Shown one piece after another: positions 37,228 to 47,100 of a stretch of 64,000 bases of DNA (position 1 is the stretch's first letter; each line of letters begins with the position of its first letter). The notes beneath the pieces are model-generated. The model saw only the letters and a list, made by a program, of their open reading frames with translations. It searched no databases and was not told the DNA's origin. This DNA is from Vibrio aerogenes (lineage in GTDB: Bacteria > Pseudomonadota > Gammaproteobacteria > Enterobacterales > Vibrionaceae), in NCBI RefSeq assembly GCF_024346755.1, contig NZ_AP024862.1:1240001-1304000 (forward strand). Direction: 5' to 3'. The position numbers and the translations under genes are program-made.

Positions 37228-37281
37228 TCAAGCCCGGAAAAATCTCACTAAACACCACATCTTCAGGTTGTTGGGGGTATA
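37228..37281 (+). repeat. internally deleted copy of the dispersed repeat
   Basis: It begins with the right arm of stem 1 of the copy-A type (TCAAGCCCGGAAAAATCTCA, one difference) and runs straight into the right terminal repeat ending GTATA. The left half and stem 2 are absent. It lies about 130 bases upstream of the emrA-like gene's start, so it may influence its promoter. Confidence 0.75.
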
Positions 37282-37941
37282 TGCTGACAATTCATCCGGT
37301 ATTCATACAATATACAAATATGTTTACCACTATATTTTATATGGTTAAGCAAGTATGAAATAAATAACCAGAATAGCTCCCGTTTAAAACATCTGGTAAT
37401 TCTACTCCTGAATAAAATAAAAAAACATGAATAATCAATAATTTTTCCAAGGTGATGATTCTATTGGAAATCAAACATAATCCAATAAAAACAATCACTT
37501 ACAAATTAAATTCTATTGAATTCAATCAATATTAACTTCATTCCCAAATAATATTTGCATTGTCTCGTTTGATATGGATACTACATTGAATTGCTTGTTG
37601 AAAGGCATTATTCATCATTTTCTGACTATCGATTAAATTTATATACAGCGACTGTTTACCTGACTATTACCTTGTGTTGAAAGGGCTCAGAAAAACACCG
37701 GTTTATACCCTAAACAAACTCAGACTATGGCTTAAAATAACGATTTCTGATTGTATCCCACCTTCTGTGAGCTCTGGTGCTTAACTCGGTGTTCCTGAAT
37801 ATTCGCCACTTTTGGTTACGGGGAAGATGGCGATAAGCAGACCATCCGCGCCAGAGAGGGCGCGGCAGATCCCCAAAGGTGATGTGTGTCTGTGTTCTAT
37901 ATCTGCCTGAGTGGTCCACAGTCAGGAACTGGTATTTAAAG
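37282..37941. other. intergenic region, possible gene remnant on the minus strand
   Basis: 660 bases. From 37282 to about 37720 it is strongly AT-rich with no gene seen. From about 37940 down to 37725 the minus strand has an uninterrupted frame without proper start (ending WDTIRNRYFKP) immediately after the ATPase-like gene's stop. Composition is protein-like, but I recognise no family; it may be a fragment of a lost gene. Confidence 0.35.
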
Positions 37942-38376
37942 TCAGCAAGTCCGGATGACTAGCCCTTCGCTGACATCAGGAACCTCAGACACCCCGAAAT
38001 CTGCTCCGAAACAGGCCTCTGGCTGATGAATGACGTGATGATCTGAAATAAGGATTAGCTCATGTTTTGCCTTGATTTCAGTCACAAGATCCAAAAACCA
38101 TCTTCGTTGCTGACGTGTTTGTGCCGGAAAATCCATCACCACATTGGTCCCAATCGACAAAATATGTTGTGTATACGATTTAATGCGCGGTTTGAGGCGG
38201 GATGAATATGCCAGATAGTCATCATGTGAGATGACTAACCCCGGATAAAGTGTGGACAACCATTCGTGCTCAGAAAGTAATACCGCTGCTTTTTCTGAAG
38301 CAATCTTTTTTAAGAATGCACAATTTCCTGTCCCTGTTTTTCCATAAAAGAATGTTAATGAGCCCTTATTAATCAT
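37942..38376 (-). CDS. AAA/zeta-type predicted ATP-binding protein, probably decaying
   Basis: A 144-residue protein resembling small predicted ATP-binding kinases of vibrios: MINKGSLTFFYGKTGTGN at the P-loop, then VLLSEHEWLSTLYPG and SYTQHILSIGTNVVMDFPAQTR. The Walker A loop reads GKTGTGNC, so the conserved lysine of G-x4-GK[ST] is Asn. The protein is also about 20-30 residues shorter than typical members, the missing part being after LVTEIKAKHELILISD, and its C-terminus is irregular. With a broken gene directly upstream (eight bases away, AAGGA site between) it is likely a non-functional relic. Confidence 0.55.
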   Translation of the reverse strand: MINKGSLTFFYGKTGTGNCAFLKKIASEKAAVLLSEHEWLSTLYPGLVISHDDYLAYSSRLKPRIKSYTQHILSIGTNVVMDFPAQTRQQRRWFLDLVTEIKAKHELILISDHHVIHQPEACFGADFGVSEVPDVSEGLVIRTC

Positions 38377-38384
38377 GGTATTCC

Positions 38385-38605
38385 TTAAATCTGCTCCATA
38401 TCTGCAAACGCCATGTGTATCCCGGAAGGTTTGACGACTTTAAGAATAAAAGGCGTCCGAATCACATCAATGTTCAGTGATTTTTTCATGATTCTTCGGA
38501 ATAACTCACAGAATCAGTAATAAATACCATCAATGAGCCCCAGTAAAAAATCGCTCCGGGACAGATACCGACAGGTTTCTGCACCAGGTAAATTTTAAAA
38601 GTGGG
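38385..38605 (-). pseudogene. broken gene abutting the repeat at 38606
   Basis: Two frames join into one plausible protein: 38605-38486 (…QKPVGICPGAIFYWGSLMVF…, ending SYSEES-stop) and, shifted, 38489-38385 (MKKSLNIDVIRTPFILKVVK…MAFADMEQI). Upstream of the shift, the second frame also reads FCELFRRIMKK, which continues the sense. The first frame runs without start right up to the first base of the repeat. So a gene of about 80 codons or more seems frameshifted and truncated by the element. Family unknown. Confidence 0.45.
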
Positions 38606-38870
38606 TATACCCAAGTGACCTCAAGATGCATGTTCAGCGAGAGTTGATTGGCTTCTGACCAAGGCACTGATTTGTAAACATAGTCATTCTACGTTGAAAA
38701 TCAGTAACACAGGGCAGGAGCCAATCAATCTCGCCCTTCGGGAGCGCATCAACAGGTCCATTTCTGCGTCAAATAACTTCGAAAGGCGGGTGCATTCCTT
38801 CAGTTCTTTTCCTTGAACCGGACCTGTTGATGGCGCTCTGAATTCTGCATCTTGAGGTCACTTGGGTATA
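38606..38870. repeat. dispersed structured repeat, full copy B
   Basis: 265 bases with perfect 25-base terminal inverted repeats. Stem 1: about 38637-38654 with 38717-38734 (GCGAGAGTTGATTGGCTT against its complement, one bulge). Stem 2: 38742-38760 with 38818-38838 (GAGCGCATCAACAGGTCC and complement, one bulge). The core between the arms of stem 1 (TAGTCATTCTACGTTGA and flanks) is almost identical to copy A, but the arms themselves have unrelated sequence. No gene inside. Confidence 0.9.
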
Positions 38871-38881
38871 TACATTGCTTC

Positions 38882-38907
38882 ATCTTAGGGTCTGTTGACC
38901 CTAAGAT
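38882..38907. repeat. perfect 11-bp hairpin beside repeat copy B
   Basis: ATCTTAGGGTC and GACCCTAAGAT flank a TGTT loop, 12 bases outside the terminal repeat. It may be an additional hairpin of the element's neighbourhood or the end of another mobile sequence; no T-run follows. The remaining stretch to 39040 shows no gene and must hold the promoter of the EIIC-EAL gene. Confidence 0.5.
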
Positions 38908-39040
38908 AACCCGATCATAAATATTAAAGAATGCCAAGACAAACAGGCCATTAAACTATAAAGTATTATGTCATTAATATTGATTTGCGGATAATCAGCG
39001 GGTCCATTCTTTACAGTGTCGTTTAAAAGTGGGGAAGAAC

Positions 39041-41137
39041 TTGTTCAACGTTAATTTATCCAGATTAACTTCATACCTGAATGCCATGAAAGAAGGCTTG
39101 TCACAACAACTTGCTGATTTCAGGATAACATTACTCTGGATTGTTCCCTGTATTATCCTGTATTCGATGCTGATACTTCTGGTGGGTGTATTCCATTATT
39201 TCTCAACAGAAAACGATCACAGCTATCTGCTGGTCGTCCGGTTTTACCAGCAAATCCACACTTTATTCAGTTACCTGTTAACCGTTGCTCTGACATTCAC
39301 CATTTCTATCCGATGGAAACAACCCCGCCCTCCACTCATATTGCTATCAATTTTCTATCTGGGTTTATTTCAGTACTTTATCCCGGAGCATCCTCAGGGG
39401 ATGGCAATGCAATATCTGATCGCAATTATTACGCCCTTTTATACGATTCCTTTAATCACATGGCTACAGAGCCTGAGCTTTTTCAGGTCCCCGCAAAGTA
39501 AACATTTATCTGGTGTTTTTTCAGAGGTCATGGCGCTGATTATTCCGGCTTTTATCACGATGCTGCTGGTCCTGTTGGTCCATGACTCCCTCTTGAATAT
39601 TTGGGACGCGATCTCACCACCAACCGTCGAATATGAAGATTTAAAAACACACCCCTACCTGTATAGCAACCTGATATCGGTGATTAGTGCTATTTCTCAC
39701 TTTCTGGGGTTACACAGCTTTTATACACTGTCGTTTCTGAATGAGGGGCTCTATCAGGCAACGACCGAAAATGTGATGAGCTATATGCAGGGAAATACGG
39801 ATTTTGTTGCCCTGAATCACACGGCTATTGGTGTATTTTCCCGGCTCGGAGGCGCTGGTTCCACATTTTCCCTGATTATTGCTATTTTATTGTTCAGCAA
39901 AGAAAAATCATTACGGATTATTGCACTGCTCAGTATTCCACCCGGTTTTTTTAATATTAATGAACCTCTGATTTTCGGCATTCCTGTTATTCTTAATCCG
40001 GCCTTATTTTTCCCTTTTCTGATCGTCCCGATATTAAATATCAGTCTGACCCTGTTTCTGACCAATGCTGGCTGGGTTCATCCAACAGTCGTCTCTGTTC
40101 CCTATATCAGCCCGCTTTTTGCCAATGCATACATTGCGACAGACGGAGACTGGTATGCCGTATTGTTGCAACTGGTTAATATTGGTATCGGGACTCTGGT
40201 TTACCTGCCATTCGTTAAAAGACTCAGTCATTCCTACAGAACCAGGTCTATCTATTTTTCAAGATTCGATACTTACTACCAGCGAAAAGAAGAAGAAGCA
40301 CAAATATTAACCAAGGATCTGGTGAGCTACTTATCACAAAGTAAAAAAGAGCACCGTCAGCTCGAGAAAGAGTTAACCCGGTTAAGTTCGGCCGAATTTT
40401 ATCTGGAATATCAGCCACAGGTTTCTCTGATTGATCCCGGAGTTGTCGGAGCTGAAGCGCTCATCCGGGTCAGAGACAGCGAGAATAAGATATATCAACC
40501 TGCATCATTCCTTCCCTGGCTCGAAAAAGCAGAGATGATGACAGACCTGGATTTGTGGGTTTTCAATCAGGTTATCCGTGATGCCCGGATGATGAAAGAC
40601 ACAGGTGTCGACATCCGGACGGGCGTCAACATTTCTATCGACACATTGCTCGATGACGACGCCGTCACAACAATCAGACAGTTACTTGAGTCATCGGGCG
40701 TCGCAGACAGAATTGATATCGAAATCACCGAAAAAAGTCTGCTGCAAGATGAACATATCATTGCGGACATTTTCAAAAAATTTCAATCACTTGGTGTCAG
40801 AATTCATCTTGATGATTTTGGTACAGGTTACTCTTCACTCAGCTATCTGCCCAAATTTAATCTCGATGAAATCAAAATCGACCGCAGCTTCTTACAGAAT
40901 ATCCACCAGCCAAAAGCAAGAAGTTTATTCTTGTCTTTATTTGATATCGCCCACAGCCAAAAGCTCGGTGTAATTGTTGAGGGAGTGGAAACCCGGGAGC
41001 AACTCTCGCTCATTCCAAAACAACCGGATATTTTGGTACAGGGCTGGTATTACAGTGATTCGCTGGAAATCTCCGAATTTATTGAATATTACCAATCGTT
41101 CCGGAGCCTTGTCCCCAAACACCCTCAAGATTCATAA
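39041..41137 (+). CDS. PTS EIIC-like membrane domain fused to an EAL c-di-GMP phosphodiesterase
   Basis: A 698-residue fusion. Residues to about 400 form a multi-pass PTS EIIC domain of the lactose/cellobiose type (NINEPLIFGIPVILNP, LGGAGSTFSL). A short coiled-coil linker follows (KEHRQLEKELTRL). The EAL domain starts near 430, with EAL itself near 471 (GAEALIRV) and intact catalytic landmarks: NISID, DIEITEK, LDDFGTGYSS, DEIKIDRSF, VEGVET and QGWYYS. It should hydrolyse c-di-GMP, probably tuned by sugar binding or transport. No EIIA/EIIB is seen nearby. The start is taken as TTG 39041, which has GGGGA at good spacing; GTG 39029 lacks one. Confidence 0.88.
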   Translation: MFNVNLSRLTSYLNAMKEGLSQQLADFRITLLWIVPCIILYSMLILLVGVFHYFSTENDHSYLLVVRFYQQIHTLFSYLLTVALTFTISIRWKQPRPPLILLSIFYLGLFQYFIPEHPQGMAMQYLIAIITPFYTIPLITWLQSLSFFRSPQSKHLSGVFSEVMALIIPAFITMLLVLLVHDSLLNIWDAISPPTVEYEDLKTHPYLYSNLISVISAISHFLGLHSFYTLSFLNEGLYQATTENVMSYMQGNTDFVALNHTAIGVFSRLGGAGSTFSLIIAILLFSKEKSLRIIALLSIPPGFFNINEPLIFGIPVILNPALFFPFLIVPILNISLTLFLTNAGWVHPTVVSVPYISPLFANAYIATDGDWYAVLLQLVNIGIGTLVYLPFVKRLSHSYRTRSIYFSRFDTYYQRKEEEAQILTKDLVSYLSQSKKEHRQLEKELTRLSSAEFYLEYQPQVSLIDPGVVGAEALIRVRDSENKIYQPASFLPWLEKAEMMTDLDLWVFNQVIRDARMMKDTGVDIRTGVNISIDTLLDDDAVTTIRQLLESSGVADRIDIEITEKSLLQDEHIIADIFKKFQSLGVRIHLDDFGTGYSSLSYLPKFNLDEIKIDRSFLQNIHQPKARSLFLSLFDIAHSQKLGVIVEGVETREQLSLIPKQPDILVQGWYYSDSLEISEFIEYYQSFRSLVPKHPQDS

Positions 41138-41153
41138 TTGAGGGTGTTTGGGG
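41113..41153. terminator. 16-bp perfect hairpin between convergent EAL-fusion and NRPS genes
   Basis: CCCCAAACACCCTCAA (41113-41128) pairs perfectly with 41138-41153 around a 9-base loop. The left arm is the last coding part of the EAL-fusion gene. The NRPS stop lies eleven bases beyond. There is no clear T-run on either side, but a stem this strong should affect both transcripts. Confidence 0.6.
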
Positions 41154-41163
41154 ATTGTCAGAA

Positions 41164-44100
41164 TCACTCCGTGGCGGATAAGCTCACCTTCTTCGCCAAA
41201 TCTTTTAACACGGATGCGTTGAGCAACGTAGATAACGAAAATTCTATACCCTGTGCTCTCGCTTCATGAATCAGCCTGATAGCCAATAATGAGTGGCCTC
41301 CCAGTTCAAAAAAATCATCGTTCCGGCCAATCCGTTCAATGTTCAGTAATGTCTGCCACAATTTCGCCAGTATTTTCTCTGTGCTGTTTTTCGGTGGTAC
41401 ATACCCTTGGTTTAAACGCTTATTCTGTTGAAACCGGATCGGTTGTATAACGGCCTCAGGAAGAACACCATTTTCCAAATCATCATGTTCCGGTAAGACG
41501 TTCAGACGGTTCACCGGGTATTCCGGTGTCGTCTCCAGTGCCGTGAGCACACCAGACAACGCATTCATCATCATCAGCCCGAGCTGCTCACAACTCACAC
41601 GAATATCAGACTGAATGTCTAATGAGAACTCGCCTCCGGGAAAATCATTTACAGACAAACTGACCGGATAAGTTGAGCGTTCTTCGCAGAACAGAATCTC
41701 TGGCTTCAGACTCTCTTCCGATTGACGCAGCCAGATAAAGTCCTGCTGATAACGATAATTTAACAGACTGCTAAAGAGCGGCAATGGTGATGCAACACGA
41801 CTGTATTGTTGTGCCCTCGTCAACGGCGTGTGTTCAAACTCAAGTAACTGTGCCAGTTTCTGATGCGTCTCCAATACACAATCTCTCACGGAAGCATGAT
41901 CAAGAGACAAACGAAATGGCAACGTATTCAGACATAAGCCCATCATTCTGTCTGCACCTTTTACAGCATTCATACGACCAAATAACAAGGTACCAAAAAC
42001 AATATCATCACGGCCGGTAGAGGCTCTGATGACCAACCCCCATGCCAGATGAAACACACTGGCACAACTCACTCCCAATAACTGAGCCTGTTCACGCATA
42101 CGCCTTGCAAGTGCCGCATCAATTGACAGATGTCGTCTTGAAATTTGCTGACCTTCTCCGTATATATCCATCAAACCAAAGGGCGCAGAAGGGTGTTCAA
42201 TATCGCCGAGCTGCTGGCGGAAAAAAGAGGCTTCCGCATCCGGATCATGTTTCTGCCGGGTTCTGGCTACAAAATTTCTGAATGGCAATGAAGGACGTAA
42301 CTGTCTTTCCGGATACTGCAGATAATTGTGAATTTCTTCTCCCATCAGCTCAAGGCTGAAGTGATCGGTACACAAGTGGTGAATCCTTAAACACATTAAC
42401 CAGCACTGATTTTCTTTGTCCTCAACCTGCCATACTTCCAGCATTGGGGCCTGGCGAATATTCATTTTACACTGGCCAGGCTCAAGATGCTGGCGTAGCT
42501 GAGATTCGGCATCACCGGCTTCAATATCCAGCGTTATCACAGGAAGTGTAGCCTGACGCCATACGACTTGAACCGGCTCTGCCACCCCCTCCCAGACAAA
42601 AGAGGTACGCAGTACATCATGGCGATCGATCAATGCCTGTATCGCTTGCGTATATTGCCGTAACCGCGATAAACACGGAAAAGACTGAATGCTCCTGATG
42701 ACATACAAATCCCCCTGTTGCTGTACAAGATGGTGGTACAAAATACCTTCCTGAAGCGGTGTTAACGGATAGATATCCCGGACATTGGCCGCACCTCCGG
42801 GAATGTCATCACATATACGATCAATCTGTGATTGTGTCAGATGAACCAGTGGTAACATATCCGGCGTAATTTTTTCTGTCTTTTCAAGAATATAATCAGG
42901 CGGAACGTCACAATCCTCACAAGCGGATTCAGGCACCAGACTCTCCGCCAGTGACAAAAGTACAGGCTGGCTGAAAAGCGTTTTGACCGCGAGGTGGAAT
43001 CCTTTCTGACGCAGGCTTTCAATCACCTGAACAGCCAGTAATGAATGGCCGCCAAGTTCAAAAAAGTTGTCATGTCTGCTGATGTCATCAACCCCGAGGA
43101 GTTTTTTCCAGATAGTCGCTAATATTTGTTCATTTTCACCACGAGGTGGCTCAAAACGGTGCCGGATAAAGGAACGGTCATCCGGTTGAGGCAATTCCCT
43201 GTAATTGATTTTACCATTGGGCGTCAAAGGAAGATGGGCTAAACGTATGTAGGCAGAAGGCACCATATAATCCGGTAATTGTTCACTTAACTGCTTTTTC
43301 AATTGTTCAACAGAAACATGGCTGTGCGGATGCTCAGTAAAATAAGCGACCAGTCTTTTATTAAGCTGACAACCAACTGCGGTAACCACAGCACTCTGAA
43401 TGCCTTGACAGCGTTGTATAGCAGCCATGATTTCACCAGGTTCAATCCGGTATCCGCGAATTTTAATCTGTTGATCATTCCGGCCCAGATACTCAATCAC
43501 ACCATCTGCTCTCCAGCGTCCCAGGTCTCCTGTACGATACATTCGGGCATTCGGCTCGTGACTGAAAGGATCAGATAAAAAGTGCTTTGCTGTCAGCTCC
43601 GGGCGATTCAGATATCCTCTGCTGACCCCTGCACCACCAATATAAATTTCTCCCGCAACACCAACCGGAACCGGCTGTTTCGACTCATCAAGAATATAAA
43701 TGTTTGTATTCGTCACCGGACGGCCAATATGCAACAAATGACTTTCCGGAGAAATACATCCTGAAGTCGCTACGACAGTGGTCTCTGTCGGGCCATAATT
43801 ATTGACCAGAGAAAAAGCATGCTGATCCGATGGACTGCTGTGGAGTTGATCCCCCCCGACTAATAACGTTTTTAACGTCGGATGAGTCACCCCCCGGGCC
43901 AAAGCAAGCTCAGCAACAGGGGTCGGCAGGAAACTGGTCTGTAAAGGCTGCTCATACCACCAGTCCAGTAATTGGTCTGGATTTTCTGAAGCAGAAACCG
44001 GAGGTAATAATAAACAGGCGCCCGCACATAATGTGGGCCAGATTTCCCAGATAACGGCATCAAACCCTAAACCGGCGACGCTGGAACCGTAAGTACCGTT

Positions 44101-47100
44101 TTCGGGTTTAAATGTCTGATGATGCCAGTGGATTAAATGGGCCAGGTTTTGATGTTCGACCATCACTCCTTTCGGGCGGCCGGTCGAACCTGATGTATAA
44201 ATGATATAAGCCAGATTTTCCGGCCCGGAGCTATCCTGCCGGAGATTGTCTGCAGGCAAGTGTTCCCACAAGTCAATATCCTGTATGAGATGAATCACCG
44301 GGACTGACACTCCAGAATTGCCGGACAGATATTCAGTCCCCTCCTCCCTGTCAGTCAGAATGAATACCGGACGACAATCAGACAGAATAAACTGCAGCCG
44401 CTCAGCGGGACAGGCGGGATCAATTGGGATATATCCGCCACCAGCTTTCAGTACAGAAAGCATGGCAATAATAAATTCGGTACTTCTGTTACAAAAAAGA
44501 GCCACTCTCGTTTCAGGACCGGCTCCCTGCATCTGCAGATAAGCAGCCAGTTGATTGGCCCGCTGATTTAATTGATAGTAAGACAGCTGCTCTTCACCGG
44601 CAATCACAGCCATGGCATCAGGCGTATGCTGCACCTGTTGCTCAAACCATTCATGGACACTCAAATGGCTCACTGCAGATCGATGCCCCATACTGAATCG
44701 ATTTAATAAATCAGATGATGCCTGCGGAGAAAGCATCGGTAAGGTATGTACAGATTGCTCCGGATGATGGATCATCTCCCAAAGTAAATGCTGCCAGTAT
44801 TTCAGATATTCCTGAATATTCCGTTCATCAAACAAAGCTGAAGCATAGTTGATAAAACCTTCCAGAGACTCCCCTTTTTCTGTCATTTCAAGGCTTAAAT
44901 CAAACTTCGCATTGTTGACCAGCGGCTCAAAGGACACCAGCGACACATCCGGTAAATCTATCTGTGCCGGAGGCACATTTTGTAAGGCAAACATCACCTG
45001 AAAAACCGGGCTGTGTGACGAGCTTCGGGCTGGTGAAACTGCCTCGACCACCTGCTCAAAAGGAATATCCTTGTTTTCCATTGCAGATAAGGCTGTCGAC
45101 TTTAATTGTGCCAGCAGGGTTCGGGTGTCCGGGCTATCAGACAAATCAATACGAAGCGCAATCGTATTCACGAACATGCCGATCAATGATTCGGTTTCAG
45201 TCATGGTTCTTCCGGCAACGGGAGATCCAATCACAATATCATTTTGTCGGGCAAGCCGTCCCATCACCACAGACCATCCTGCCAGCAGCAACATATACAT
45301 AGTACAGCCCTGATCCTTGCAGAATGACCGGAGCCCGGCAGTCAGTTCATGATCCAGCTTCACCGGTAATAGTTTCCCGCTGTAATCCTGTATGTTAGGC
45401 CTTGGATAATCAGCAGGCAGATTGATATATTCAGGAATACCGCCGAGTTGTTCAACCCAGTAGGATAGTTGTTTCTTCAGTTCGTCTTCTTGTAAATTTT
45501 CATGCTGCCACCGGGCATAGTCGACATACTGAAACGGCAAATCGGCCAATGGTGTCTTTTTTCGATGACGATGACAGAGGTTACTGTAAAGAATATTCAG
45601 CTCGTTGATGAAAACACTCACTGACCAGCCATCGGCTATCAAGTGGTGCATGGCCAGCTGCAACTGGTACATATGGCCGGGGAAACAGCGTAATTGTCCC
45701 TGGATTAGCGGGCCTTTCTCCAGATCAAAAACAGGAGAAAAAGGTTCAATTTCTGCTGTTTGTTCCTGAATCTCAATCACCTGCAGGGGAAAACCACATG
45801 CTGCTGACCCGGTGATCTGACATGGAGTACCAGATATAACCTGAAAATGTGTCCGTAATATCGCATGTCTGGCAACAATCTGATCAAGCGCTTGCTTCAG
45901 GACATGAACGTCTAACCGGCCTTTCAAATCGGCACAACCTGCAATAATGTAAGCATGAGCAGCCTCGCTGTCCATTTGTGCAAGAAACCATAAACGTTGT
46001 TGAGCAAATGATAATGGAAATACACTATTTTCATACCCACCGTCATAAGCCGGTATCTCAGGACCAGCGACTTTCGAGGGCTGCATCTGTTGGATATGGG
46101 AAGCCATTTGACGTAACACCGGCCATGCAAACATATCCGCTAAAGAGAGCTCAACGTTCAACTGTTCACGAATCCGGGAAATCAGCTGAACCGCCAGTAA
46201 GGAGTGTCCGCCCAGTGTAAAAAAGTGATCATTCCGGCCAATCCGGTGAACATGCAGAATATCCTGCCAAAAGCCAGCCAATACCTGCTCTGTTTCGCCC
46301 TGTGGTACTTCGTACTCATCCCGGATAAAGGCATTCTCATCCGGTTTTGGTAACACTTTCCGATCGACTTTGCCGTTGGGCGTTAAAGGCAAACATGGCA
46401 GTTCAATATAGATAGCCGGAACCATATAGTCAGGAAACTGAGTTTCCAGCGATGTTTTCAGTGTTTCAGCTGACACCCGGATTTCAGCTTGAGGGACATA
46501 GTAAGCAACCAGTCTTTTTCCCTGCGCGGGAGTGTTCTCAGCAATGACTACTGCATAGTGAACACCCTGGCACGCCTGCAACGCCTGTTCAATTTCAGCT
46601 GGCTCAATCCGGTATCCCCGAATCTTAATCTGTTCATCATTCCTGCCGGTAAACTCAATCACGCCGTCAGAACGCCACCGGCCCATATCTCCACTTTTAT
46701 ACATACGGGCATCTGATTGTTCAGAAAAAGGATCATGCAGAAACCTTTCCCGGGTTAAATCAGGACGGTTCATATAACCCAGTGCCACACCATCACCACC
46801 AATATAGATTTCACCCACAATACCCACCGGAACAGGCTGATGATTTGAATCCAGGATATAGACATGCGTATGATTGATTGGGCGGCCCAAAGGTATCGTT
46901 TGCATAATGCCCGCTGAAGGCTGTATCTCATATGTCAGGGCGAACGTTGTCGTTTCCGTCGGACCATAACCATTCAGCAAATGGCGGGGAGCATTATTTT
47001 CCAGCACTCGCTGAATCATTGAAGGATCGAGAACATCACCACCAACAATCAGGTATCTCAGTTGTTGAAAAGTATTCCCTAAGACCTCTGCATACTGTTT

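Noticed and set aside
37725..37919. Transposase or integrase fragment
   Set aside because: The Arg/Trp-rich end looked like a transposase tail, but no family motif, inverted repeats or target duplication could be found.
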